Source of the DNA: Hemileia vastatrix
Lineage: Eukaryota > Basidiomycota > Pucciniomycetes > Pucciniales > Zaghouaniaceae
Assembly (NCBI GenBank): GCA_030280995.1
Contig: JASXTE010000007.1
Coordinates: 8,175,501-8,239,500 of the forward strand
DNA: 64,000 bases
Direction of reading: 5' to 3'
Both the position numbers and the translations under genes were made by a program. The notes beneath the pieces are model-generated. The model was given only the letters and a program-made list of their open reading frames with translations, did not search any database and was not told the origin of the DNA. Of this stretch, positions 46,191 through 58,800 are shown piece after piece (the first letter of the stretch is position 1; each line of letters begins with the position of its first letter).

Positions 46191-46600
46191 ATCAATTTGA
46201 TTAGTTAAAGTACAATTTCAATCAATTGATTTTTAATAAGAAAATAGGGAGGAGGAGGGAATAGAAGCAGGTGTAGGGGGGATTGGAAGAAGGTGTAGGG
46301 GTGGTTTGAGGGGGGTTTGGGGGGTTATAGTATAGGTTTAAAGCAGGCTTAGGGGGGTTAAATGTAGCCAAAGAGAAGGGAAAGGTAGGATAATGACCAG
46401 GCCAAAGAGAGATAAAGAGGGGATGATGGAGAGTATAAAAAAAGAGAAAAAAGGAAGAGAAAGAAAAAAAGAAGATTTAATTTAACCTTGATAACTAGAA
46501 AGAGAACCAATTACAAAAAAAAGAAAACAAAACAAAAATAATAACAAAAATAATTATAATTAGCAAAAAAAATCAAAAGAAATGAATAAAATGACTTACC
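46191..46600. repeat. G-rich flank of the Harbinger insertion
   Basis: Plus-strand G-runs at 46270-46360 (GGGGTGGTTTGAGGGGGG and GGGGGG repeated) mirror the C-rich block at 42.5-42.9 kb. Purine-rich DNA follows to 46.47 kb. Several closely spaced runs of four or more G could form a quadruplex. No gene. Confidence 0.5.
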
Positions 46601-46699
46601 TGGAGAGATGATATGAGAGATTAAATGAAACCAAAATGTTTGAGGGATATTTGAGGAGAATATAAAAAGGATATAAGGGATTAGTCAAATAAATAATCA

Positions 46700-48539
46700 C
46701 TGAAAATTCATGTGATAGCTGAAAATATGCAATTTCATAATGAGGTGGTGAGGAAAAACCAAAGAGACAGGGAAAAAGAGACTTTCACTGAAAATTCAAA
46801 ATAAAAGTTAATATGCAAAAATAAAATTACAAAATCAAGAGAATAATACATGCAACTTAATCATTTGAAGAGTTTAAAGAAAATTAGAAGGGGTTTTTTG
46901 ACAAAAGTTGGATTATTATTGGCATAATGATGGAGAGTATCCCAGTGAGAAGAAAGATTAATAGTAGATAAAAATGAAATGAAAATTGTAATAATTTAAG
47001 AACAAAAAACTAAATCTCCAAATGTGCTAGTTTGATTTGAAGAATTTTTTCCCATATGCTAGTGGTTTGAGAAAAACAAGTTTTAGATATAGTGGGAGGG
47101 GTTTCAACTTGTTCATCTTCATACAATGCTAACCATTGATCTTTGAGGTCAGCAAGTAGGTTATAAGGTATAGTGCAACACAGAATCTAGTTGATCACTG
47201 CCTCCATTTCAGAAATATTTCTGAGAGGACTTCTTAATTCCCTCAAACTTGAAAAATGACCTTTCAATATTCCAATATAATTTTCAGTATAAACTCTTGA
47301 CTTTGCCAAATGATTGTTAAGCCTAGAATTTTGACTTTCTTCAGATGCTACTCCCCTAAAAGCAGGAATGAGATATTATCCATTCAAATAAGCAGAATCT
47401 TCAAGAAGATACTGATCTTCATCAAAGAATTTTTTAGGTTCTTTTGAAATTTGCATTCTTTTAAAGAGGTAGGAGTCATGACATGAACCATGATATCCAG
47501 CAAAGAAAGATATAAATTTTTGCTCACATCACATATAAGCTGAATGGAAATTGAATATCTATAGAGAAGATATAGTTGCTTGTGTTAGTATGAAAGAAAA
47601 AGAAAGAATGGAATTAAAAATAAGCCACCTATTTCTATGTTCAAGTGATTGTTTCCACCTTGAGCAGGCTTCTGACTCAAAGGAATAGTATTGCCATCAA
47701 CAAAACCAATACATCCTGTGAAGCCCTCAGCTAGCATAACCTGAGATGATTCAAGTCACTTTTAAATAGTTTGCCAGGTGAGAAGCTTAGATTCCAAGGA
47801 GTTGATAGCAGTGATGAATTTTTTTGTATATATGTTAACAGAGCCATAACCTAAATCAAAGACATTTTTCAAACATTTCAAGGCACCTTTATTACTGTTG
47901 GAACCCAAATGGCATAGTGTGATGGCCAATTGAATTGAAGGAGCACATTGTTGTTTTTGAGAATTATTGTGAAAGATGGGGTTGTCCTGAATCATCTCAA
48001 GCAATTTAAGGAAAAATTTCTGAGAAGTCCTGAACAACTGTCTAAAACTGGGTACAGATAGGTTAAGAAGGGCTTGAATGGTGTACTTGGGGGTATAAAG
48101 TACTTGAGGCTTTCTAGAAAGAATTTAACATTTTCTGGCCATTTTTGATAAAAAAAGAAAATCTTCTTCAAAATCAGAATCAGGATTTCAATCAGAGTCA
48201 AAGATGAGATCAAAAGCTATGAGATTCATTGCTTGATGTAGCTTATCACAATTTGAGAGTGAGGAAGGCATGACTCTTATATGGTATAAAAATTTAAATG
48301 ATGTACAATGTTTTTAGTTATAAAGTTTTATGCTGTAGAGTGCTGTGTATGAATGGGATGATGCTGACATATCAGTGAAATGGTACATTATAGTGAAATC
48401 AGCACTTTTGGTTGAGAAAGTGCAGATTTGAGTGAAATTAGTGGCTTATTTAATTTTGAAATCCACCAGTGTTGGGGCTAGTGTGTTTCAGAAATCCACA
48501 CTTAAATAAGTGCTGATTTGCCAGAACTGATGCCCCCTA
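46700..48539 (-). mobile_element. Dead Harbinger copy
   Basis: The right end reads TTTGCCAGAACTGATGCCCC, a decayed version of the intact element's terminal repeat (48519-48539). No matching left terminal repeat was found. The non-coding flank at 46.70-46.88 kb matches 44.45-44.64 kb. Confidence 0.75.
47060..48269 (-). pseudogene. Harbinger transposase, broken
   Basis: It is colinear with the intact transposase. The start region lies near 48269 (MPSSLSNCDKLHQAM), followed by LLEMIQDNPIFHNNSQK, the remains of VDGN near 47700 and the C-terminal half to about 47060. Stops and frame changes interrupt it throughout: the only long open pieces are 47762-48037 and 47992-48213. Confidence 0.8.
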
Positions 48540-49600
48540 TTATGGATGAAATCAATTATTTGAACCATTGTAAGTTGAAAATTAATGTTGGAGGCTTGCT
48601 TTATTAATGTGAGAGTCACTGTCATCAAAAATTTCTGTGGTAGGTAGATTGGCACAACGCACTGCAGCAGCACATATGTAATTTAAGCCTAGCTCAAGTT
48701 TAAGTCAGAAGACAAAATGTCCACTATTTGAGTATCCCACTCTGAAATTTTTTACAAAAGGGCTGTAACATGATGTTAGGGGTGACTTATAGCTTTCTGC
48801 ACAGTGTACTGTGGATATAAAAATGGGTGCCTAAGGATTAGGTGAAGAAAAATTTTAAGATATGGGCATGTGTGAACCTAATGCTGACTAATCAAGTTAA
48901 GGGGAAGAAGTGCTTGAGGAGCTTGGATGTACCCAACAGATGGAATGTGTAGGGAAAAGCATGCTGTTGAAGTATACCAGTTAATGGGGTATGTAATTTG
49001 AATTAAAATGACCTACTTGGTACCTTTTTTGAGGCTTGCTTGAATGGTGTATATAGTAATGTTTGACACCCCCTATAGTGAATAAAAATTAAATACCCAA
49101 AATATTATCCATCTGTTTTTATATATATATATATATTTTTTTTTGGAAAATTAATGGGTTACTTGCTGGGGGACATTTTAAATTTTGACTCCCATGAGAT
49201 ATTTTTTTTGTGTGTGGGATCTGACTTTATGACAAACAATTGGGGTGTTAAAAAAATAAATGGGTTCACCACAGAAATTCAAGCACCATCACCTTTTTTA
49301 AAAAAGCAAGATGGAGGGAATGATGCTTGCTTAGTCAAGACTTTTAACAGTAAGGGAAAATGCATCAGTTCGCAAGACACTAGGTGTCATAGCCCATGGA
49401 AACCCTTCAGCTTTGCATGCAGTGTCACCTGATTGAGTGTGACAATATTCATAGCAAATATGCATATTCAAATGCGCAGGAAATATATTCATTATTCTAT
49501 TTTATCCTCCAATCAATTTTCTGTGCCTTCTATAAACAATTTTTATTTTGCTTTTAGTGCACAATCCAAAAGATTAGCAAGCTTAAAGCCCAAAACAACT
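48540..49600. other. No gene supported; upstream region of the Rrn11-like gene
   Basis: Contains GACACCCCCTATAG at about 49066-49079, resembling a Harbinger end, and a (TA)n run near 49121-49135. The open stretch 49154-49432 has no coding character I recognise. The gene's promoter should lie here, but no motif is certain. Confidence 0.45.
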
Positions 49601-50547
49601 ATGGCCACTTCACATGAGCCACAGAGAATGATTTTTTCAATGCCAACAAACAAAATTAAAAATAAGGGAGTCTATATCCAAGATTCGAGTGGAAGAATTA
49701 GACCTCGCAAGTACCATATTCGTAGATTGGTTGATATATTGCATTTATGTCTACAGAGAAGGGACATTGAACGAGCGCGGAAAGTATGGAGAATACTGAT
49801 ACAATGTCGAGAGATGAATTTTTTAGAGCTTTGGGATGTTGGATTACGTATACTCTCACTTGAAGATAGCGATGAAAGTATAAACCAGGCAACATTGAGC
49901 TACTTGAAGCTAATACAGAACTCAGTCGTCCCGGAGGTAATGAAACCATTTCATTGTTTTTCTTTTCAAATTACTGTAAAGTTTCGGAGGTTTGATGAAG
50001 ATAAAACACGTTATCATGGATAATCACTTTTTGCAGAGAAGCTCGCATGTCTTAGTGGAATATGTGTTACATCAACTCAATGCTGGAAAGACACAAGAAG
50101 CATTAGCAGAAATTCAGCTTTACATTCACTCTCTGCCTTTTTCACAAGTTGCGATGCTACATGAATATGCAGGAATGATTTGTCTTCGCCTCGCTTATAT
50201 GAACGCCCATCCGAACTCTCATAGCATATCAGATATGGACCACCTTAGTTCAAAAGAAGAGGAAAACAGCGGAGATGATGAGTATGATGATGAAGATAGA
50301 ATGGATGAGCAATTTGACGATTCACACCAAGGTACAAATCGTCGTGGCTTAACACATTGTATATAATATCATCACTCACAATATTATTTTTTTATACTTA
50401 ATCCACGTTGAAGTCATCCGTGCCTTATCCAATTCACCACGTTACACTCAGGCACGCACTTTCTTTGAACGAGCTAAAGAGCTGGATCCAACCAGTTCGG
50501 TGGCATCAGCTTATTTGGAAATTGTCAGTCAAGATTTTCAACAATAA
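49601..50547 (+). CDS. Rrn11-like RNA polymerase I core factor subunit, three exons, 254 aa
   Basis: Exons are 49601-49936, 50037-50331 and 50414-50547, with introns GTAATG...TTGCAG (100 bp) and GTACAA...TTGAAG (82 bp). The joined frame is open throughout. Residues 30-110 (KYHIRRLVDILHLCLQRRD, ERARKVWRILIQCRE) match the conserved helical-repeat core of the Rrn11/TAF1B-type factor that helps RNA polymerase I initiate at rDNA promoters. An acidic linker follows, from EEEN to DEQFDD. The last exon gives a TPR-like helix pair (ARTFFERAKELDP, SSVASAYLEI). I prefer the ATG at 49601 because the 56 in-frame codons upstream from 49433 lack conserved features. It is the only clear host gene in the window. 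The identification rests on remembered family patterns. Confidence 0.72.
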
Positions 50548-52057
50548 TTAATATTGCTTGTAACTCATTTATTTGTTTTTTAGATTAACGGTAGTTCCGT
50601 GAATGGGGGATCCTATACCTAATCTTTGGGATCAATCATTCAAAAGGGGTTTGTCTTAGTTTTTTAGAGGAACAAAAAAATGTCAAACTAATTTTTTTTT
50701 AAACATGTCGCCACCCAGGCTTCTTTTCTCATTTATACCTGACATAGTATCTAATTGAATTGATACGACATGTTGTAAACTCAAAAGAAACCATGAATAG
50801 CTCAATTTGTAGCTGGTAACATTTGAATCCCTTCCAAAAAAGAATATTGACAATGTTACACAATTAAAAAGTGTGCAACATTGGGTGCTATATCAACATC
50901 CATCACCAAATTGAAACATATATTCTAAGGACAGCACTCCATAATATTTATATATACTTTCGGTATATAAGGCAAGGAATAGGCTAAAAATATAGAAGTT
51001 TAAAAGATGATGGTGGTCGTCCTGCATGGATATAGAGTTTTTATTGGCGGATCGTCTAGAAGAAGGAGAAGAAGAGGGGAAAATGAAGAGGAAGAAGTGG
51101 GAAAATAAAGGAAAAGGTTTACAAAAGTAATTAGAAATAAATAAAATAACTGAGTTATTAAAAAGGAAAAACAATGACAATTTCTGAGAAATGACACAAC
51201 AGTAGATTTAATTGATATTAATATATTTATGTTAATAAGTTATATTTTCAATGTGCGGCAATCAATTCTTATTATTAATAGACTTATTGCAACCTTAGTC
51301 TTATAAAAAATTTAGATTAGAATTGTAGTACTAATAAAAATAATAATAAATGTATTATATTTAAAAATATGATTAAGTTGTGAGTGTAATAAGTGATGAT
51401 TACTAGAGAGGTTTCCAAGGCCCTTTTATAGGCAAGAAGACCATCTCAAGCGTCTCAATTGTATTTACAAAGAATATAGTAATGTGAAACAAACAGGTAA
51501 TTTAATTTAATTGAAACATACAAAATAAGAGGAAAATTGATCCAATAAAGTGAACCTGTGAATAAGAAACAACTTTTCCCACAATACAGTCTCAAAACGA
51601 ATATGTAATATAATAAATAACTACATAAGTATGAAAACTGTGAACTGTGAGAAAGAAAATCTAAAACAGGTAATACATATAGCTGAAAAAGGTTTAATTA
51701 AAACAAAGGAATTATTTTCACGCTTTAATATATATAATAAATCTTAATTCAGTATAAAGAAAATTAAATTAATTATTTTAACTATTTCAAGTAATTTAAT
51801 TATTAATTTAATTGAAACAACTAATTAATTTAATAAAATAACTTATTTAGAGTGAGAATTTAAATTTATCATATTAAATAAGTATTTTAATTAATTTAGT
51901 AGTTTTAGTGACACAATTAAGGGTCAAAGAAACACCCAATATTTATGGATAGTATTATGTGATAAGTTGTATTTAGTTTATATAAATTTTATTAATTAAA
52001 TTGTAATTACATTATAATTTAAATTTACACTTATAATATAATTTTAATGTCACGTGC
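50548..52057. other. No gene seen
   Basis: The 3' flank of the Rrn11-like gene followed by AT-rich DNA. A GAAGAGG-rich purine block at 51055-51115 gives artefactual minus-strand frames. Confidence 0.5.
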
Positions 52058-53149
52058 TGTAGACAATCCTATAGTACTAGCTATAGGCCTTGACCAAGGG
52101 AGTTCGAGAAAAACCAAAGAGAAAATCCCCTGTCCCTTTAGAAAAATAGAGTGAGATTTACTTGCTAAAGTAAGTTGGTTCCTGTTTTGCTAAAGCCCCT
52201 TTTCAACACACTTGACTGCTTGATGAGCCAAGAAAGTAGTCAACAGACAGACTACCAGACCAAAGAACTGAAATGTAGAACAATGTCCACACCAGAGACA
52301 GCAAAGATACTTGATGTAGGCTGCAAATCCACACCAGAGACAGCAATAATACTTGCTATAGCTCGCAAGACTATAACAGAGAAACAGTTGCCAAAGTTAA
52401 GTTAAATAAAGAACTCACTTGCAACAAACACAGCCAATTGTGGCCAGAAAATAGTGAAAACTGAGTGAGGAACAAGGATATCACCTCCGGATGGTTGTAT
52501 GATAATTAAGGTTGCCCCAAACTGTCTTATTCACTATTTACACACAGACCACTATCTAAGAGCCCATGCGCACCCACCAATCTGGCGCCTGTACCCACCA
52601 AATTGAATAAAAAACCCTCCTGAAGTGCTTCCTAACCTCCTAAAACAGAGGCAGGCGGGCCGCCCGACGTCGGAGGTGCTGCCTGAAGCGGCCCAGCCTC
52701 CCTGAAGCCAGAAAACCAATAAAAACAACTAATCTACTTAGAAAAATTAGCTACAACTACTAAAACCTTTAAAACACAGAATTTCACTATAACAACATTG
52801 AGACATGAAATATAGAGAAAAATTAGCTCTATCCAATGGTTCTAAGCACTTAACCCTAAGACTTAAGGTTAGCCCGTAAAACACGAAAAACAAAATTAAA
52901 CAGCTATCTTTTATAAATGAAAAATGAGGAAATGACCCCTTAAAACCTAGAATATGAAAAATGTCTTCAAGACATAAAATATAGAGAAAAACTGGGGCTA
53001 TCCAATGATAGTACCCACATACCTGCAGACCCAATATCCACAGAATAAAACCAGAAAAATACCCAATTCCTTAACAGATGTCAATTAAGACATGCACAAA
53101 CAGCGCCAAATCACACAACAAAGGCCCCTGCCAATGTTGGAAGACCACA
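52058..53149 (-). repeat. 3' LTR of element B
   Basis: 1092 bp, TGTAGACAATCC...AAGACCACA on the plus strand (TG...CA on the minus strand). It shares both ends and internal blocks with 3607-4786. It lies directly upstream of the antisense gene at 53198, so it may supply that gene's promoter. Confidence 0.82.
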
Positions 53150-53164
53150 TCCTCCCTCCAATTG
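53150..53164 (-). other. Polypurine tract of element B
   Basis: The minus strand reads AATTGGAGGGAGGA directly before the 3' LTR. Confidence 0.55.
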
Positions 53165-53197
53165 AGAATGTCCACATTCTTTCTTCATCAAACCACC

Positions 53198-53838
53198 ATG
53201 TTCAACCTTCTTTCCAAATCTGCCTCTGAAATGGGTCCTTGCCAATACTGCATCAACAATAATTTAATCTGCACCATGACACCACCTGTCCATCCATACA
53301 GAATGTCCTGCAATGTCTGCCAATCTAGAAAGAAGACCTGCTACAGACCTGTTCCATTATCTTCTGCAACAGATCCATCTCCCCCTCAACCTGGTCCATC
53401 TTCTGCCAGCACCAAAAGATCTAGGCCATCCATCCTTATACCCAGATTAATCAAAAAGCTTCACCCTTCCCAGAAGAGTGCCACAACCCATAAAATAACT
53501 ATATCCACCATCCCTGGTCCATCTGATGGTAAAGAACTTTCTTTTCTTCCTTCAACTTTAAAACTGATGACTTCTCAGTTCCTCCATCTTCTGATAGTGA
53601 TGATAACAATGTAGGATCCATTGCACCACCAACACCAATGCACTTGCCCACTATCAAGGCCAAGTTCCAACAACACACCTCTCAACAGAAACAACTTCTG
53701 CTTCACTACTTCCAATCCACTCCTGCTAGAGATCCACAGGACATTGAGAACAGAAGACACCTTATTCACCAGTTCAAGGCTAATTCTGAACACTTCATTT
53801 CATCTCTTGATTCCCTCTGTAATTCCACTAGTACTTGA
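53198..53838 (+). CDS. Antisense Cys-cluster protein 1, two exons, 196 aa
   Basis: This gene is antisense to element B. Exon 1 is 53198-53528, the intron 53529-53578 (50 bp; GTAAAG...CTGAT...TCTCAG) and exon 2 53579-53838. Splicing joins two frames into one open protein. Near the N-terminus stand two clusters, CQYCINNNLIC and CNVCQSRKKTC, each CX2CX6C and separated by 12 residues. This is the spacing of Zn2Cys6 DNA-binding domains, with the basic residues in the second half. A Ser/Pro-rich middle leads to a helical C-terminus (IKAKFQQHTSQQKQLL, IENRRHLIHQFKANSEHFI). The start could also be the ATG at 53231, just before the first Cys. A second gene of the same design follows at 54532. Function is unknown; nucleic-acid binding is an inference. 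Confidence 0.65.
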
Positions 53839-54531
53839 GTTTGATTAAGAAAAGAAAAATTGACCACACCCTCTATAGGATGTAACCACAAACAACCCTC
53901 AGTTTTAAGTCTTGGGGGACTCAAAAACCCTCAGTTTAAAGTCTTGGGGGACTCAAAAACCTAAATCATAAACCCAGAACCAGAGATCAACCACATTAAG
54001 ACACAGAGAAAAAACTAACATTCTGGGGTAATTGTAAACAGAGCTGCCAGCCCATCAATTACCCCCGAACTTGCCTTTACTGAATTCAGAGGCTCCCCCT
54101 GTGGATACCCTCCACCAATCTTTCAAAACCAACTCCAACAACAAAACCCATTCCTCAGTTTATAGTCTTGGGGGACTCAACCAACAACAATCCTCAGTCT
54201 AAAGTCTTGGGGGACTAACACAGTGTTCAGTTTAAAGTCTTGAAGGACTAGTCTTGATAAAATCTTGAAACCAGCCAGTTTAATGTCTTTGAGGACTAAC
54301 AGAAACCAGATTTCAGTTTAAAGTCTTGATGGACTGATCTTGATACCATAGATTTTTCAGTTTAGAGTCTTGATGGACTGACGGAATTTTGCATAAAATA
54401 AAGGCAGCCAATTTCATACAGAACACCTCTACAGCCAACCTGCTGAACTTCCACCTTCACTTCATCATCTACCCATCACTGACAAAAAATCTCTTCCTAT
54501 CCCTTTCCATCATCTTTTCTCACCACAGATC
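53839..54531. repeat. Repeated CAGTTTAAAGTCTTGGGGGACT motifs and a hairpin
   Basis: About eight variants of the motif occur between 53900 and 54380, and two more near 62076 and 62342. A hairpin with arms GGGGTAATTG (54025-54034) and CAATTACCCC (54056-54065) recurs at 62169 and 62432. No gene. Confidence 0.7.
54025..54065. ncRNA. Hairpin copy 1 of element B
   Basis: Arms GGGGTAATTG and CAATTACCCC pair perfectly over 10 bp. Copies 2 and 3 have C and G at the position where this copy has T and A, so pairing is kept. It could act as RNA in either transcript; no role is known. Confidence 0.5.
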
Positions 54532-55229
54532 ATGGCTGGATCTCCTGATTTTAACCCTTCTACTCTTCCTTGCTTCACTGCTCCCAAGGACTATGCCTGC
54601 AAACAGTGCATCCACATGTGCAGACCTTGCACATTCACTTTTCCAACTCCTGAAGCCAAATTCTACAACAGGGCTTGTGATTCTTGCTATTCCAAAAAGA
54701 AAAAATGTGACAGAGATTCCAACTACCCTATTCCTCCTCCTTCACCTTCTAATAAATACATCTCCAGAGCTTGGTCCTTTCTCTTCCTCTTTATCTTCAG
54801 TACCTTCCAGAAGATCCAGAAGCTCAGCTTCCAGAACTCTTCCCAAAAGACCAGACTTAGCTTCCCAAGAAACTGCTTTTATATCTGCCAAATTAGCTCC
54901 AAAAGCTTCAAGATCAACTCCCAGGCGGCCCGCCCGCCTCACTAGACAGTGAAAATCAGGCTCAAAACCTCCAAAACCAACCGGAAAACAGCCAAATTCA
55001 ATCAATCAACGAAAACAACTCTACGCAATCACCTCCCACTGCTCTCAGAGCAATGCAGCCAACCCTTCTAAGGTCCAAAAACTCCAAATTTCCCCAAACT
55101 TCTAGGAGACCTGCCAGAGAACCCCAAGAAGAAACCAGAGCACCCAACACTGCACCCAAGCAAAAACTTCGTCCCCAGCTAAGACAACAAAACTACACCT
55201 CTCCTCTGTCAGCCAACTATTCTTCTGAC

Positions 55230-55824
55230 TATTAAATTGATGATTTAATCTTAAAGATTGTTAATTTATTACTTCAAATATAAACAGATTTCAATAAATA
55301 ATTATTCACAAAAATATTCTTACTAACTAACTATTCTACAAGATCATGCTCATTTATATACCTTAGAGTAATAGTGTACATGATACGCTTTTCTACTAAA
55401 ACATTTTACATAACAATTGATTACTTTTGGATTTAGTTTCTCCCACATAGTTGCTATACCTTTTACTCTTTTAACATTAACTTTTCCTACATCTTGCGCT
55501 TTGTGCTTATTGACCTTTTAACTTTTAAATACAAACTTATCCTGCGCGCATGAGACGTTAGTGGTTTTGTTTCTTTTCTTAAGTATGTCTTTTGCGCCCT
55601 TCCTTAATGTCAGATGTTTAGTCTTTATTCTCCATTGCCACCTTAACATTTTAACCTTCTTATGGATAATGTCTCCTATGATCCTAACATACTTATATTC
55701 ATCTGTAACTGAATAGTATTCACTACTAGTATCCTCTTGAGAAATTGTATCGCCATCTTGTGAGTTATCCAGAGGTTGAGATGTCAAGTGGATGAAAGTT
55801 AGATTGGCTTCTATGGCGTTAACA
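55230..55824 (-). repeat. 3' LTR of the copia element
   Basis: Plus strand TATTAAATTGATG...GCGTTAACA. The minus-strand start is TGTTAACG and the end is TAATA rather than the usual CA. The last 102 codons of the polyprotein frame lie within it. Confidence 0.88.
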
Positions 55825-58800
55825 CACTCCCTTACACTTGTCATCTCATTATTTTTCATTCCCATCATTTCCATGAATCTAAAATGCTTAACTCGGTCTA
55901 ATGGCTTAGTAAAAATGTCAGCTACCATTTTGTCTGTTGGTATATAACCTATGATGATTTCTTTGTTTCTTATTAAATATGTAACATAATTATAATGTGT
56001 TTCAATATGTTTTGTTCTTGAGTGGAAAACTGGGTTTTTAGACTTCTTTAATGCACTTTGATTATCATTTTCAATTAGAGTGGGTTGGTTTATTTCTTCT
56101 CCTATTTCAGTTAACATTTTTTGCCACCAAACTGCTTCCTGTGCTGCCGCCAGATAAGCCCTGAACTCCGCCTCTGTAGATGATGCGCTAATTGCCCCCA
56201 ACTTTTTGCTTCTCCATGAGATGGTGCCATTGTTTCTCATGAACACATGGCCGCTTGTCGACTTTCTTTTTTCATTCTCGGCCCATCCTGAATCTACAAA
56301 GCCCCTTAATTCGCTATTCTCATTGGTGTAATATAATCCCCATTTCTCTGTCCCTTTAAAATACCTTAGGACTCACTTGAAAGTTGTCCAGTGAGCGTTA
56401 TTTGGTTTTTCTAGGAACTGTTACAGAATTCCTACCCTATAGGCAATGTCCGGTCTTGTACATTGAGACAAATAGTTTAGAGATCCAATTGCTGATTGGT
56501 AGTCTTTTCCTTCTAGTCTAAATTTCTCATGTTCCTCATCTGTAGAATTTTCCATTTTTATGTTTGATTGCATTGGAGTTCCACTTATTTTAGCGTCCTC
56601 TAAGCCATATTCTTGTACTAAGTTTTTTATGTAATGTTCTTGTGACAGGAAAATATTCCCATCTGGTTCTATGGTTACTTTTATCCCTAAGACATGTTGT
56701 ACTATTCCAAGATCTTTTATTTTAAAACTTTCCTTTAATTTCTTTATGATGTCATCACTTTTAGGTCCTACTAAAATCAAATCATCTACCCAAGCAAAAG
56801 CTAAGTCTCCATTTATATGGATAAACAAGCAGGGGTCTGCATCGCTAATTCTATAATTATTTCTGATGAACCACTCAGACATGGTTAAATACCACCCCCT
56901 CGCTGCTTGTTTTAGCCCATAGAGTGTCTTTTTTAGTTTTATATTGTATTTATCTGGTTGTTCTATTAAATCTTCTTTGTATTCATTATTGTAAGCTTCT
57001 TGTTTTGTTTCTCTCAGCCATTCTGAAAAACCTTCTGGTATTTTAATGTATATTGCTTCATCATCACTTAGTTTCAAATTTAGATATGCAGTGACAAAAT
57101 CTACTTGTCTGGGCTTCTTTTTAGTAACTATCACATGATTGAGTAGAAATCGCATTGTACTTAATCTTCCAGTTGGTGAAAAGGTCTCTTCAAAATCAAT
57201 ACCCTCTTTTTGTTTAAAACCTCTTGCTACACATCTGGCTTTGTATTGTTGGAGTTGTCCTTCTGCATTAAATTTCTTATTGAGTACCCACATAGTCGTG
57301 ATTGTGGTTTTAATGTTGTCCTTTTTATTCTTTGGTATTATCTCAAACACTCCATTTTCCAGAATAGAGTCATATTCTTCGAATATGGCCCTTTTCCAGC
57401 TTATCCATTCTTTGGTTCCTATTGCCTCTTGGTAGCTTTCAGGTATTATAACGTTCTCCTTAACAAAAGTTTCCATTACCATTGCTTCTAGATTTATTTC
57501 ATCCTCGTTCTTGTCTTCTGCTGCTTCTTTTTCTATCTCCGCTATGTAATTTTGTAGGTTTCCATATCTCTCTGGTTTTTTCTTAATTCTTATTGATCTT
57601 CTTTCCTCCACTATTTCTTTGTTCTCTTGATTAAGTTGCTCTTCTGGAGCTTCTGATACTTCTCTTTCTTCATCTTCAATACTTGCTTCAATTTTACTCA
57701 CTGGTATCTCCTCATTCATTTCTCTTATTTTTGTAGTTGCTACTATATCCCTTGTTCTTAGTATGATTCCCTTTTCTTGGTCCCACACTCTGTATACGCT
57801 ACTGTGGTCTTCTTCCATTCCTACTATAATTCCTTTCTTGCATCTCAGATCCATCTTTCCAACTTTTTGATAATGATGTATACTGTACCACACCTCCTCA
57901 CCGAACTCTCCTATATTATCTATTCTAGGTTCTTCTTTCAATAGATTTTTATAGGGCTCAGACTTGCCTGTTCTGTTATATAAGTAGGCTGCAGTTGTCA
58001 TTGCCTCCGCCCATAAGCTCTTAGGTAAGTGTTTTGCTATGATCATTGTTCTTGCCTTCTCAATAATGGTCCTATTCATTCTTTCTGCTGACCCGTTATT
58101 TTGTGGTGTGTTCGGTGTAGTTACTACATGAGTTATTCCTCGCTCTCTTAACCACTGTTCTAGGCTCTCTACTATAAACTCTCCCCCTCCGTCACTGATT
58201 AGCCTTTTTACTATTATTCCTTTCTGCCTCTGTAACAGCTGTATCACTCCTTTGATTTCCTTTTCAATTTCACTTTTATATTTGAGAATTCTTATCCACA
58301 TGTATTTAGTTGCTGTGTCAAAAATGGTAAGTGCATATCTTGATTTTCATAGGGACACTGGCTTTATTGGTCCCATCACATCCACTGCTAAATCTTCTCC
58401 CAGTATGTTTGTCTTATCTCTCTCTGTTTTGAATGATTTTCTTGTCTTTTTTCCTTGCTTGCAGCTATCACATTCTGTGCCATCACCCGGATGCCCTAAT
58501 CTATTATGTTCACTTATTGATACATGAGCTTTTATCATTCCTCTCTCCAGGTGTAAAAATGGTAAGTTGTTTCTTATTTTACCACTCATTACAATTTTAT
58601 TGTTTTTTCTTACTTCAAAATTTTCTTTCTCTTTCTTTACTACTTGCGCTCCCCCATTCCATATCAACACTTGTGAAACTAAACAGTACAGCAAATCAGG
58701 AATATAATATGCATTTCTGAACACTATCTTTTCTTTATCAGAATTATATACTACTATGTCCCCTTTTCCCCTTATATCTACTGTTCTTCCAACTTCCCCA

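Noticed and set aside
50893..51197. Minus-strand ORFs of 65-95 codons rich in Phe, Ser and Leu
   Set aside because: Produced by a GAAGAGG purine block; no homology and no intron or start support.
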